From positions 186,001 to 250,000 of IMG/VR virus record IMGVR_UViG_3300023174_000036: a DNA stretch of 64,000 nt. One strand, given 5' to 3'. Each line of letters begins with the position of its first letter. Position 1 is the stretch's first letter. The DNA comes from a virus. The notes under the pieces are model-generated. The model worked only from the letters and a program-made list of their open reading frames with translations. It did no database searches and was not told where the DNA came from. A program made the translations under genes and the position numbers. Shown here in pieces: positions 37,269 through 44,997 of the stretch.

Positions 37269-37468
37269 TATGCCATCCTATCTACGTTTTGTCCTGCACG
37301 GTTCATCCGTCGGTTCATTTCAATTCTTGCTTCTTCGTTGGCTTTGAGATTTGCTTTTACACGTCTCTCTTCCAAACGCAGTTCTTCGTGCCGCTTGTCC
37401 AATTTTTTAATTTCTGTCTGACGATACATTTCTGCATTTTGTGCAGATACTCTACTGATTTCTGTCAT
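37268..37468 (-). CDS. Small coiled-coil protein downstream of ligase
   Basis: This 66-residue protein is almost entirely one charged helix (IKKLDKRHEELRLEERRVKA, then ANEEARIEMNRR), so a coiled coil is likely. No family is recognised. Its ATG overlaps the DNA ligase stop as ATGA and its stop overlaps the MazG-like start as TAATG, which makes it a real translated gene within this operon. Confidence 0.78.
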   Translation of the reverse strand: MTEISRVSAQNAEMYRQTEIKKLDKRHEELRLEERRVKANLKANEEARIEMNRRMNRAGQNVDRMA

Positions 37469-38790
37469 AGTTTTTCTCCTACTTCAAAGCCCCTGAACCG
37501 TAAGAACCTTGGAAAGCGCAAACTGTATGTGCCGTCTTGGTTCCTTGTAACGGCATCTGCTCGCACTTCCACGATCTGGCCAAGTAAGGAATCACGTGAA
37601 CTCCAATAACTATCGCGATCACTATCGCTAAAACCACTACCAACGTTGACTCGAATAGTTTTTCCGTCATCGACTCCTTGGCATACAATTGCTCCAAGGC
37701 GTCCAATATTTCTTCCTGTTCCTTCTTCGACATCTATCACCTCCAAAGACACTTCAATAAAAGGCTTCAATTTGAGCCATGCCACACTGCGTTTACATTC
37801 ATAAGGCGCCGCAGGATCTTTAATCATAATGCCTTCGTACCCGCCAGCCACTGCCTTTTGATTAATTTCTTTAAAACGTACTTGACCATCTGCTGTGTCC
37901 AAATCAACAAGTTCATGACCAACAACTGTGACATTGGGCAACATATCTTTATATGTTTTGTGCCAGTGGTAAATCATGTCACTACGAGTGGACTGATCTT
38001 TATCCCAGAATCCTTTTTCAAAATCTGCTAACGGTATTACGTCAAACAAGTTAAGCACAGCATCACCTGCTTCAACATTGTCCTTGCGGTGTACTTGTTT
38101 CATCAAGTCTTGAAAACTGGACGACATGATCTCACCGTCTAGCACAACATCTATATTTTGGTCAGTACCATGTGTTTTGACCACTGCACTAAGTTGTTCT
38201 ACAATGTGTGGAAAATTAGCAAGTTCTTTACCATTACGACTGAACATGTCCACCCGACCATCACTGCGTACAATAGTAAGTACTCTAACTCCGTCGAGTT
38301 TAACTTCGATAAGTTTTTTGCCTGATACCTTCGACTCATGATTAGCACTATCATGAGCAAGCTGACAACCGAATACAGGAATAGCATAGTCAGCATACTT
38401 CTTTTCCACTACTTTGTTAATTGTTTTTTCGCTTACACCACAGCGCAGGTCTTTGATCAAAATACGACGATACCAGCCATTCCATTCTTTTTGAGTAGCT
38501 GACTTCATCATTGCTTGAATCATGTCACGTGCTGTATTGCCTGTGACGTTGCGAGTAACGAAACCAGTAAGAGCGAGAGTAAAACTACTCCAAGGTAAGC
38601 CAGGCCCATCTTCATCTTTTTTCTCCGGAATTTGTTTGAGTCCAAAAGTAATCATAGGATCAAGAGCAAGGCGACACCCTTCAAAAAATTCATCACATTT
38701 TTCTTGTGCAATGACTTCGATAATGCCTTCTTTATCTAAACGTGAATTATGGGTTTCTAAATTCCAAATATGACTGGCACAAACGCTCAT
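37465..38790 (-). CDS. ATP-dependent DNA ligase
   Basis: This 441-residue protein is an ATP-dependent DNA ligase of T4 gp30 type. Motif I is KLDGVR with the adenylated Lys164; motif III/IV and V regions are seen as DVVLDGEIMSS, YEGIMIKDPAAPYECKRS and WLKLKPF. The C-terminal OB-fold (GRLGAIVCQGVDDGKTIRV) follows. The N-terminal 120 residues match the helical domain of phage ligases. It seals nicks during phage DNA replication and repair. A perfect sigma70 promoter and a GGAG site lie upstream, and the next gene starts by ATGA. Confidence 0.95.
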   Translation of the reverse strand: MSVCASHIWNLETHNSRLDKEGIIEVIAQEKCDEFFEGCRLALDPMITFGLKQIPEKKDEDGPGLPWSSFTLALTGFVTRNVTGNTARDMIQAMMKSATQKEWNGWYRRILIKDLRCGVSEKTINKVVEKKYADYAIPVFGCQLAHDSANHESKVSGKKLIEVKLDGVRVLTIVRSDGRVDMFSRNGKELANFPHIVEQLSAVVKTHGTDQNIDVVLDGEIMSSSFQDLMKQVHRKDNVEAGDAVLNLFDVIPLADFEKGFWDKDQSTRSDMIYHWHKTYKDMLPNVTVVGHELVDLDTADGQVRFKEINQKAVAGGYEGIMIKDPAAPYECKRSVAWLKLKPFIEVSLEVIDVEEGTGRNIGRLGAIVCQGVDDGKTIRVNVGSGFSDSDRDSYWSSRDSLLGQIVEVRADAVTRNQDGTYSLRFPRFLRFRGFEVGEKL

Positions 38791-38822
38791 TTTGACTCCG
38801 ATGATTAACTGTATAAGTTTAT

Positions 38823-38851
38823 ATTATACAGAGTAATTATCAGTATGTCAA
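38823..38851 (-). promoter_or_regulatory. Perfect sigma70 promoter of the DNA ligase operon
   Basis: On the minus strand TTGACA (38851-38846) and TATAAT (38828-38823) are 17 bases apart, 32 bases before the ligase start. It overlaps the end of the HExxH protein gene. Confidence 0.85.
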
Positions 38852-39565
38852 GTGATTTGTGGTCTTAAATGGTTTGCCAAGATGTGCATTTTCCAAATTA
38901 CGCACAACCAAATTTCTCATTCTGCGTATAATTGGATGATTGTGGTTCCAATCAAATGCTTTTAAATAGTCATTCCAAGTGGAATTTTTATGTCGTCGAC
39001 ATTGATTTGAATCTAAGTAACGAGCAATAGCAGTTGGGTCGTAGCCAAAACGGTCAACCAATTCACAAGCACAATTGAACGCATGAGCACCCATTTCGTC
39101 TCGATCACCATAGTACTCTTGCTGTTTACGCTCTTTGGCATATTCTGCGGTGCTTTGATATCCGGGAATATTTTTAAAATTACGGCTACGGAATTGGCGT
39201 TGATGCACGATTTCATGCAGTACCACATCAGCGAATCTTATAGCCATTCGTTTGAAACGATGATTAGTTAACCTCAACTTTTTATCCTCGGGATTGTAGT
39301 TGAAATTAACTTCTATGGCAGGCACCTTTTTTCGATCCAAATCACTGTAATAAACACCACCCATGAAAACAAAACCTTTGGTAGTGGGTGCATATATGCA
39401 TTTTTTAATCTTAACGGGTACATGCCGTTTGACATGTCTAGAAATGCGTTTTTGGAGTTGACTAGGACTTAGCTCTTTGCCCACTATTTCACTGTTAAGC
39501 GAATAGAACATAGAGTACAGATTACTGCGTGTTAGTTCCGACCAATTGAACGGTAGCTGAGTCAT
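38840..39565 (-). CDS. SprT-like HExxH metalloprotein 1
   Basis: This 241-residue protein has DVVLHEIVHQRQFRSRNF near residues 113-130, the HExxH zinc motif, followed about 30 residues later by DRDEMGAHAFNCACEL, whose acidic residues could complete the site. The layout is like SprT-like metallopeptidases. A second member of the family in this genome (47308-47976) has HEFKHQRQ and a DDEIDAYAFSIAVEL segment in the same place. An AGGAGTG site and a TATAAATA late box lie upstream. Protease activity, substrate and role are not known. Confidence 0.8.
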   Translation of the reverse strand: MTQLPFNWSELTRSNLYSMFYSLNSEIVGKELSPSQLQKRISRHVKRHVPVKIKKCIYAPTTKGFVFMGGVYYSDLDRKKVPAIEVNFNYNPEDKKLRLTNHRFKRMAIRFADVVLHEIVHQRQFRSRNFKNIPGYQSTAEYAKERKQQEYYGDRDEMGAHAFNCACELVDRFGYDPTAIARYLDSNQCRRHKNSTWNDYLKAFDWNHNHPIIRRMRNLVVRNLENAHLGKPFKTTNHLTY

Positions 39566-39584
39566 TGCACACTCCTAGTAAGTA

Positions 39585-39592
39585 TATTTATA
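39585..39592 (-). promoter_or_regulatory. T4-late-type promoter TATAAATA
   Basis: On the minus strand this is an exact TATAAATA, 19 bases before the HExxH protein start and located in a 58-base gap behind clpP. It is one of three exact matches at gene starts in the window. Confidence 0.65.
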
Positions 39593-39623
39593 GTATACTA
39601 GGGTGTACCTTTATATACGCACT

Positions 39624-40214
39624 TTATGGGCGTTTTCTAATGATTTCGTCAATCAAACCGTAGTCTAGAGCTTCTTGCGCACTCATAAATTTATCACGTT
39701 CCATATCGTGTCTAAATTGTTCGTAGGTCTTGCCCTTGCTATTATGATCCACATAAATCTGTGTCAAATTCTTCTTCATTTTAAGAATCTCTTCAACTTG
39801 GATTTCCATGTCTGTTGCTTGCCCACCTGCACCACCCGAGGGTTGGTGAATCATGTGTCTAGCACTTGGTAGCATCTTACGCTTGCCAGGAGCACCAGCA
39901 GTAGCAAGCAGACTTCCCATACTACAGGCTTGGCCCATAACGATGGTACTAACGTCAGGCTTAATGAATTGCATAGTATCGTAAATAGCCATACCAGCTG
40001 TGACTACACCGCCTGGACTGTTGATAAAAAATGTAATGTCTTCATTACCTTGACTCTCCAAAAACAAGAGTTGAGCTACCAGCAAACTAGCACTGTGCTC
40101 GTTTACATCTGTATCCAGCATAACAATACGATCTTTGAGAAGACGACTGTAAATGTCATAACTGCGTTCACCACGAGCTTCTTGCTCAATAACCATTGGT
40201 ACCAAATTAGGCAT
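39624..40214 (-). CDS. clpP: ClpP-type ATP-dependent protease subunit
   Basis: This 196-residue protein is a full-length ClpP. The catalytic triad is seen as Ser98 ([12 protein letters not shown]), His123 ([11 protein letters not shown]) and Asp174 ([13 protein letters not shown]). [18 protein letters not shown] and [11 protein letters not shown] also match. ClpP forms a barrel that degrades unfolded proteins delivered by a Clp ATPase; no ATPase gene is seen in the window, so it may use the host ClpX or ClpA, or cleave a phage precursor. The ATG overlaps the stop of a small membrane-protein gene (TAATG). Phage ClpP-like prohead proteases exist, but this sequence is the classical cellular type. 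Confidence 0.94.
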   Translation of the reverse strand: MPNLVPMVIEQEARGERSYDIYSRLLKDRIVMLDTDVNEHSASLLVAQLLFLESQGNEDITFFINSPGGVVTAGMAIYDTMQFIKPDVSTIVMGQACSMGSLLATAGAPGKRKMLPSARHMIHQPSGGAGGQATDMEIQVEEILKMKKNLTQIYVDHNSKGKTYEQFRHDMERDKFMSAQEALDYGLIDEIIRKRP

Positions 40215-40354
40215 TAATTTTCCTTTTGTTTTTCTTTATTTTTTGATTCTACTTTTTCAATCGGTGGAGGAAAATACGGTTCGATAACATAGTGATTAGC
40301 ACTCCACCAACCAAAGGCTGTGATGAAGCCATATAAGAATACCTCAAGTATCAT
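40214..40354 (-). CDS. Small single-span membrane protein
   Basis: This 46-residue gene lies between the lipoprotein gene and clpP. Its ATG overlaps the upstream stop as ATGA and its TAA overlaps the clpP ATG, so it is translated in a coupled chain. One N-terminal membrane helix ([18 protein letters not shown]) is followed by [13 protein letters not shown] and a Lys/Glu-rich tail. Small proteins of this shape are common in T4-like phages, with no known function. Confidence 0.82.
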   Translation of the reverse strand: MILEVFLYGFITAFGWWSANHYVIEPYFPPPIEKVESKNKEKQKEN

Positions 40355-40902
40355 TGAAGTTCCTTGAACGCCTCTGTAGAACGACCTGCGGCAATTTCAC
40401 GTTGTTTGGCAGCTTCTTTGGCTTTACGCAATACATTGGCATCACCTGTGGGCAACGCTACCAACACGTATGTGCGAAAACGTGGGCCTTCAGCAATGTG
40501 TTTGATTTCTTTGATTTCAACACCAGTCAAATCAACACTTTTGCATGATGTACGCAAAGCCATTTCACTGAACTCAGTGCTGGTTGCTTCACTGTCTGAG
40601 CGATAGATTTTAGTTTGTTGACTTGCAGTTCCGCCAGCCGCCATACAAATCTTGCCATACGCATCCGCTTTGGCTTTGTGATCAGCCATACTCCAATCTG
40701 CACTAACACTGGTACCTGCTTCAAAAACAGCACTGTTGCTGATAGGAGGCTCACGAAACCATTTGGGTGCTTTGTCAATAGCTTTTTCAACATATCGTTC
40801 TGAACGCTCACGTTCGTTGTCTGCACGTTTTTGATAAACATCAGTAGTACCGCAAGCAGTTAATGCGGCCACAATTGGCAATACAATAAAAATATTTTTC
40901 AT
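40351..40902 (-). CDS. Outer-membrane lipoprotein-like protein (LPP20 type)
   Basis: This 183-residue protein has a lipoprotein signal peptide with the lipobox LTAC at residues 14-17, then GTTDVYQK. The mature part has WFREPPISNSAVFEAGTSVS and a repeated Ala-rich helix (DHKAKADAYGKICMAAGG), like LPP20-type lipoproteins, which sit in the outer membrane. Two later cysteines (KICMAA and RTSCKSV) may form a disulfide. It would be exported and lipid-anchored in an infected Gram-negative host. Superinfection exclusion or envelope stabilisation are possible roles, but unproven. Confidence 0.82.
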   Translation of the reverse strand: MKNIFIVLPIVAALTACGTTDVYQKRADNERERSERYVEKAIDKAPKWFREPPISNSAVFEAGTSVSADWSMADHKAKADAYGKICMAAGGTASQQTKIYRSDSEATSTEFSEMALRTSCKSVDLTGVEIKEIKHIAEGPRFRTYVLVALPTGDANVLRKAKEAAKQREIAAGRSTEAFKELQ

Positions 40903-40903
40903 C

Positions 40904-41038
40904 TTAGTTTCCCACTTTCTTAATATAATTACCAGCTTTGTTCAAATCATCGCCAGCACCTGAAACTGCCCCACCGATTGTACCACAAGCGGTCAGTGTT
41001 GCTACTACTAAACTCAAAATTAACATTTTCATTTTCAT
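40904..41038 (-). CDS. Entericidin-like small lipoprotein
   Basis: This 44-residue gene starts at 41038, with AGGAG eight bases upstream, and that ATG overlaps the stop of the preceding small gene as ATGA. A signal peptide (MKMKMLILSLVVATLTAC) with lipobox LTAC precedes a mature GTIGGAVSGAGDDLNKAGNY part, closely like bacterial entericidins (small toxic or bacteriolytic membrane lipoproteins). Its order beside a larger lipoprotein gene is notable. A role in envelope stress or lysis is possible but not shown. Confidence 0.8.
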   Translation of the reverse strand: MKMKMLILSLVVATLTACGTIGGAVSGAGDDLNKAGNYIKKVGN

Positions 41039-41163
41039 TTTGCCATCTCCTGACTGTGTGTTTTAACTGTGTCTACGCCTCTATCAAGCATACGAGCAAT
41101 GCCGGAAAATCCAACAGTTGCTAGTACCAATCCAAAGACTGTGCCTAAAATAAATGCCTTCAT
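41035..41163 (-). CDS. Small membrane or exported protein of 42 residues
   Basis: This small gene starts at 41163 with AAAGG seven bases upstream and is the first gene after a perfect sigma70 promoter. The N-terminus is a membrane helix (FILGTVFGLVLATVGFSGIA), followed by a short charged tail (ARMLDRGVDTVKTHSQEMAK). No signal peptidase site is evident, so it is probably a single-span inner-membrane protein. Its stop overlaps the entericidin-like start. Function unknown. Confidence 0.75.
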   Translation of the reverse strand: MKAFILGTVFGLVLATVGFSGIARMLDRGVDTVKTHSQEMAK

Positions 41164-41198
41164 AAAGTTGCCTTTCTATGTGTGTTAAACATGTTAGT

Positions 41199-41227
41199 AT
41201 TATAGCGTACTCGTAGTCAAATGTCAA
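41199..41227 (-). promoter_or_regulatory. Perfect sigma70 promoter of the small lipoprotein genes
   Basis: On the minus strand TTGACA (41227-41222) and TATAAT (41204-41199) are 17 bases apart, 35 bases before the 42-residue gene. The leader contains a TTAACACACA stretch also found before two other early genes. Confidence 0.85.
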
Positions 41228-41236
41228 AGCATTTGG

Positions 41237-41806
41237 TTACCATCTATCTACCACAGTCCAATTATTATCAATGCGGCCATTTTGGCAAATAACACCGTTG
41301 TAGATTTCTTGATTGCCTTTGAATGTATAACGTTCGGTAAACATTCTGCAAGTTTGCTTGTTGTAAGTAAAATAGTTTTCAATTTTACTTCTGCCTACTT
41401 CGCTCTCCAAAATCCTATCACCAATTTTAAGTTTAAGTGGTTCAAATCCTTTTGATAAGCGTTCGGCGTTGGTGTCGCCTTCTCTACAAACTGTTATGGC
41501 TTCGGTTGTGAATGTACCACCAATACTGGCCAGAAGTTTTTCCTTGCCATATCTAATAGCATCTCTGCACAGTGCAGATTCTTTGGTCCATCTATCTTCC
41601 TGTGTTTCTTCAACTGTATGCCATTGCCCATTTACATTAAGTTTGAAGTTAACTGTGCATTTTCCAGGCACAACAGTTTGTTTAAGATCAGTTACTTCAC
41701 TGACTTGATTTTGTCCGTTTAGCACACTTGAAGATCTTACATTACAATTGGCAAGGGCAATTTGATTAGCAAGTAATAGTGTTATCAAAATTAATTGTTT
41801 AATCAT
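41237..41806 (-). CDS. Secreted Cys-containing protein, function unknown
   Basis: The start at 41806 overlaps the stop of the 89-residue gene as ATGA. The 189-residue product has a signal peptide (MIKQLILITLLLANQIALA) and six cysteines in the mature part (NCNVRS, GKCTVN, ALCRDA, VCREGD, TCRMFT and VICQNG), so disulfides in the periplasm are likely. Its fold is beta-rich. It has no recognised family; it could act on the envelope or in superinfection control. Confidence 0.8.
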   Translation of the reverse strand: MIKQLILITLLLANQIALANCNVRSSSVLNGQNQVSEVTDLKQTVVPGKCTVNFKLNVNGQWHTVEETQEDRWTKESALCRDAIRYGKEKLLASIGGTFTTEAITVCREGDTNAERLSKGFEPLKLKIGDRILESEVGRSKIENYFTYNKQTCRMFTERYTFKGNQEIYNGVICQNGRIDNNWTVVDRW

Positions 41807-42072
41807 TTTTCGCACCCAAAATAGAACCACCAAATGGTAGATTTTAATCTGCTGTTATATGCACGGTCATACTCGTTTAGTGCATCAGGATTTGAATTAA
41901 AGTTTTTGATTTTTTGTATTTGGCGTAAATGAGCAAGTTGTGTTTCTTTTAACTTGCAATCTACTGGATAACTACGCAATTCTTCTAAAGATAAGATTTT
42001 GGTCTCAGCAGAGCACACAGCAGGATATAACCCTGCCATGGTCAATGCAATTGCGATGGTTATTAGTTTCAT
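41803..42072 (-). CDS. Small exported protein of 89 residues
   Basis: This protein has a clear signal peptide (LITIAIALTMAGLYPAVCSA) followed by about 67 mature residues with two cysteines (VDCKLKETQLAHL and FYFGCEK) and a helical, charged middle. It resembles small exported proteins common in T4-like phages, from general memory, without a named function. It is joined to genes on both sides by ATGA overlaps, so the operon is strictly coupled. Confidence 0.78.
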   Translation of the reverse strand: MKLITIAIALTMAGLYPAVCSAETKILSLEELRSYPVDCKLKETQLAHLRQIQKIKNFNSNPDALNEYDRAYNSRLKSTIWWFYFGCEK

Positions 42073-42494
42073 TGATATTTGTCATTCAAATCAACACCAG
42101 TCAAACTGGCCAAAGTTTGAAACTTTTCCCAAGCTAATTTAACTGTGGGGTTGTTTTCCAATTCACTGTTAGGCAATACCGCCTCCAGCCAAATTTCTGG
42201 CCTACGTCTCGGATGAGCACCAAACTGTCGAGGCTGATGCATCTTACCATCTTCGTAGAGCATGATGCTGATGCTACGGAATTTGTCTTCATGATCTTTG
42301 TTGTTCAAATCATAGTTGGCCCACTCAGGGTTACTCAATCCACCCAATGTGTATCCTTGCCAAATACCTATCCACTCTTCATCGACTCGGGGATCAAAAT
42401 CCGTACGGGTAATAAGAACTAAAACATCGTCCATGTCCACCCGACCTTCAACAATGTCCAAAACGCAACGGCTATAGCTTAGTCCAATTTTCAT
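42069..42494 (-). CDS. Conserved phage protein, function unknown
   Basis: This 141-residue protein is cytoplasmic by sequence, with MKIGLSYSRCVLDIVEGRVD at the start, a VLVLITRTDF strand and a basic FGAHPRRRPEIWLEAVLP segment. No catalytic motif is assigned. The SYSRCVLDIVEG start recalls small phage proteins near nucleotide metabolism genes. Coupled by ATGA to its neighbours. Confidence 0.82.
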   Translation of the reverse strand: MKIGLSYSRCVLDIVEGRVDMDDVLVLITRTDFDPRVDEEWIGIWQGYTLGGLSNPEWANYDLNNKDHEDKFRSISIMLYEDGKMHQPRQFGAHPRRRPEIWLEAVLPNSELENNPTVKLAWEKFQTLASLTGVDLNDKYQ

Positions 42495-42805
42495 ACAATC
42501 ACACTTTCGGTTTTAGGTGTTTTAAATACATTCTGTCCACAACGCCTAATGGCGTCTGCCAATTCCTGCGGTTGCTCTTTGGCATACTCATTTAACTCGT
42601 CCAAACTGATTTCGCTTTCGAAAGCCCAAATTTCAGGAAAACGTTGCGGGTTAGCTTGTGCTCTTATTATAGCATATCTGGGTATAGGGAAGTCAACCTT
42701 CTCGTCACCTTTTAATACTGCCCAAAACTTTTTCTTTTCGTATTCGGTTACATTAAAGATCCATTCAAAACCCAATGTATCAAAATATGCCATGTAAGCT
42801 GACAT
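42491..42805 (-). CDS. Small phage protein of 104 residues
   Basis: I take the ATG at 42805, which has an AGAGG site six bases upstream; a longer form would run through the end of the next gene without a site. The protein starts MSAYMAYFDTLGFEWIFNVT, followed by a FWAVLKGDEKV strand and a helical C-terminal half with one cysteine (RRCGQNVF). No family is recognised. Its end overlaps the 141-residue gene. Confidence 0.75.
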   Translation of the reverse strand: MSAYMAYFDTLGFEWIFNVTEYEKKKFWAVLKGDEKVDFPIPRYAIIRAQANPQRFPEIWAFESEISLDELNEYAKEQPQELADAIRRCGQNVFKTPKTESVIV

Positions 42806-42806
42806 G

Positions 42807-43046
42807 CTAACCTCTTGTGCTTGTTTTGGTTTTAGTAACAGTTGGGCCTTCGCTGGTAAAGTCCATGCCAGCGGCCCGACCTTCATATGTGCGTCCATTC
42901 CAGTTCATTAACAATTTGACTGATTTGTTCATGACCACAGTCAAGTTACGACCTTCATTAAACGCCATAACTTCGCCATCTACTTCTTTGCCAGTAGCGG
43001 CCTGTTTAACTGTGCATCTATCACTGTGTCTCGTTACTGTGCTCAT
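42807..43046 (-). CDS. Small phage beta-barrel-like protein
   Basis: This 79-residue protein has CTVKQAATGKEVDGEVMAFN, then LTVVMNKSVKLLMNWNGRTY and GRAAGMDFTSEGP: short strands and turns consistent with a small SH3-like barrel. The end is Lys/Thr-rich. It starts inside the last 26 bases of the upstream gene. No function is assigned. Confidence 0.75.
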   Translation of the reverse strand: MSTVTRHSDRCTVKQAATGKEVDGEVMAFNEGRNLTVVMNKSVKLLMNWNGRTYEGRAAGMDFTSEGPTVTKTKTSTRG

Positions 43047-43335
43047 ATGCTTGACCTAATGTGAATGAAACAGATTTAATTGAGTCCCAACGAAAACTCT
43101 TCCAATGTCCAGCCTCCATGTCATACACAGGCATCACATCTTCGTTAATTTTCTTTTCTCTTTTAGCTTCAACCGATGCTGGTTCCTTAAACATAATATA
43201 TGTAGGATTGGTTGTGCATTTCATAACTCGTTCAGTACCGTCCTTTTTGGTAAAGGTAACTGTAACGGGTCCAAATTTCAAATGTGATCTAAGCCATTTT
43301 TTAAATAGCTTGAAATCGTTTTCATTTAAGGTCAT
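43021..43335 (-). CDS. SH3-fold DUF2693-like protein
   Basis: This 104-residue protein matches the DUF2693 type: VTVTFTKKDGTERVMKCTTN (residues 24-43), PTYIMFKEP, then MPVYDMEAGHWKSFRWDSI near 68-86. Such phage and plasmid proteins adopt an SH3-like barrel and have no proven role. The first 20 residues are a charged helix. It starts inside the 59-residue gene end (14-base overlap). Confidence 0.82.
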   Translation of the reverse strand: MTLNENDFKLFKKWLRSHLKFGPVTVTFTKKDGTERVMKCTTNPTYIMFKEPASVEAKREKKINEDVMPVYDMEAGHWKSFRWDSIKSVSFTLGQAYEHSNETQ

Positions 43336-43501
43336 CGGCTTTGCTTTCCAAATCGGATATTCTATTTGTTAATTGTACTACAGATTGTTCTAACTTGTCA
43401 ATATGATCGGCAATTTGCGTTAGAAAAATTGTTTGGTTTTCCGCAGTGATTCGAATCATGTCTGCTACTTTGATTGTTTCTTGTTTGTTTTCTGTTGTCA
43501 T
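43322..43501 (-). CDS. Small coiled-coil protein of 59 residues
   Basis: This gene starts at 43501, one base before the end of the 203-residue oxygenase-like gene at 43502. The product is helical, with heptad-like IADHIDKLEQSVVQLTNRIS near residues 30-49. Short length and strong coiled-coil pattern suggest an oligomerising protein. The reading frame is open throughout and its spacing fits the operon. No function is known. Confidence 0.72.
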   Translation of the reverse strand: MTTENKQETIKVADMIRITAENQTIFLTQIADHIDKLEQSVVQLTNRISDLESKADDLK

Positions 43502-44113
43502 TTAATTCTCCGTATGAATTTTAAAATTGGTTGCAAGGCTAACCCGCAAATTATCGCTGTTGTTCAGTTCCACATGATGTAAGAACCAACTTGGAAAAAT
43601 TATGTAGTCGCCTTTTTTTGGTGTGTATCTAAATTGTGTTTGAAATATATTGGCAGTTTTGGTTACGGCCGCTGATGTGTTTCTTGAAGAACCCACATCG
43701 GATAATATCAACGGGCTATTGTCATCGGTCAAATACACCACTGATGAAAAAACTGATCCTGGGTGATTGTGCAATATGTTATAGTCATTTTTCAAATTGA
43801 AATTGAACCAAGAGTTTCCCACCTCAATTTCAAATGTTTCAGATGTTTTATAACTGTGATTCACACCTTCTCGAATTAGCCCGGATAATACTTCAAGTAA
43901 TTTTTGGAATTCATCTGAATTTGAGTAGTGGTCAATAGTATGAGGCCAAAACGAATTGCTTTGCCAACCGCCACGATTTGACACAGCAACTCCAACAGGT
44001 TGCTCTTGTTTTATCTCTTTTGCAAATGCAAGCAATTTTTCAAGATCAACGCCGCCGAGTTCTCCAAGCCACACAGCATCCTTGAATGGAACAATTTCAG
44101 TTATTGTAAGCAT
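43502..44113 (-). CDS. 2OG-Fe(II) oxygenase-like protein, phage type (TIGR02466-like)
   Basis: This 203-residue protein fits the 2OG-FeII_Oxy_5/TIGR02466 group: RGGWQSNSFWPHT near residue 47, NSWFNFNLKNDYNILHNHPG near 100-119, SSVVYLTDD, then GDYIIFPSWFLHHVELNNSD near 168-187 with the distal His and LRVSLATNF. The usual HxD pair appears here as HNHP, as in many members of this group. It would hydroxylate an unknown substrate using iron and 2-oxoglutarate. The ATG overlaps the metallophosphoesterase stop (TAATG). Confidence 0.85.
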   Translation of the reverse strand: MLTITEIVPFKDAVWLGELGGVDLEKLLAFAKEIKQEQPVGVAVSNRGGWQSNSFWPHTIDHYSNSDEFQKLLEVLSGLIREGVNHSYKTSETFEIEVGNSWFNFNLKNDYNILHNHPGSVFSSVVYLTDDNSPLILSDVGSSRNTSAAVTKTANIFQTQFRYTPKKGDYIIFPSWFLHHVELNNSDNLRVSLATNFKIHTEN

Positions 44114-44997
44114 TACACTTCCAATAAAATGTTGGGGTTCCAGCCTGTGTCTTCGCTGTAACCATCGTTTTCATAACCACGTGGGTTACACACAACTCTA
44201 GTTTCACCGATTACATAATCAAACGGATGATGTGTATGTCCATGTGTCCACAATTTAATCTGTGGGTGATCCAGGATGAACTCACTCAAGTCACTGTGAT
44301 ACCCACCGTTCATCAAAGTTTCATGTGCATACATTGGATGCACACTTTGAAAGCTGGGACTGTGATGTCCAACTACTACACATTTCTTGTCCTTGTGTTC
44401 TTGAACAATGTGTTTGATGTAGGCAAGAGTCTTGTCATGACGGATGGCAACATCCAGCGCACTCATAGTGGCATAGTTACGCTTGTCATTACGAATAATA
44501 CGAAAGTCGTTCATCATGCCTTCAATGGCATGCATGGTGAGAGGATCACGTTTGTTCATGTTGGTCCAAAGTGTCCCGCCCACAAACACAACATCAGTTA
44601 CTTCACCTGTTTCTTTATTGCGATCTTGAATAGTGTAGGTATCATTCTCTAACATATGAATGTTGGGATACTTGGCACACTCGTCACGCATGTAGTCAAT
44701 GGCCGCATAAAACTTACCATGGTAGAATTCGTGGTTGCCCATGATGTAGATCACATGCGGAAACTGAAAACTACAACGTTTGAAAAAATCACGGAACCGA
44801 GCTACCCGTTGCATCTTACGGCTAAGGTCAGCCAATGCACCGTTGCTGTAGGGATTGAAATCCGCGGCATGATGGTCGTGAAGATCCTGGGCGATCATAA
44901 TATCACCACCGAGGATCAAAACATCGTAGTCCTGATCATTTTGAATATTAATGTCACTGAACTCCAAGTGGAGATCGGAAACCAGCTTAATCCTCAT
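44113..44997 (-). CDS. Metallophosphoesterase
   Basis: This 294-residue calcineurin-like phosphoesterase has all the motif blocks: VSDLHLEF (DxH), LILGGDIM (GD), IMGNHEFYHG (GNHE), VVGHHSPSF (GH) and WTHGHTHHPFDY (GHxH). These residues bind the two metal ions. It hydrolyses a phosphoester, perhaps a nucleotide or phosphoprotein; substrate unknown. The start at 44997 is the first ATG; a longer form would begin at TTG. It overlaps the upstream gene by 11 bases. Confidence 0.93.
   Translation of the reverse strand: MRIKLVSDLHLEFSDINIQNDQDYDVLILGGDIMIAQDLHDHHAADFNPYSNGALADLSRKMQRVARFRDFFKRCSFQFPHVIYIMGNHEFYHGKFYAAIDYMRDECAKYPNIHMLENDTYTIQDRNKETGEVTDVVFVGGTLWTNMNKRDPLTMHAIEGMMNDFRIIRNDKRNYATMSALDVAIRHDKTLAYIKHIVQEHKDKKCVVVGHHSPSFQSVHPMYAHETLMNGGYHSDLSEFILDHPQIKLWTHGHTHHPFDYVIGETRVVCNPRGYENDGYSEDTGWNPNILLEV

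Noticed and set aside
37479-37733. 84-codon frame in another minus-strand frame of the ligase gene
   Set aside because: It lies wholly inside the ligase coding region and has no ribosome-binding site of its own.
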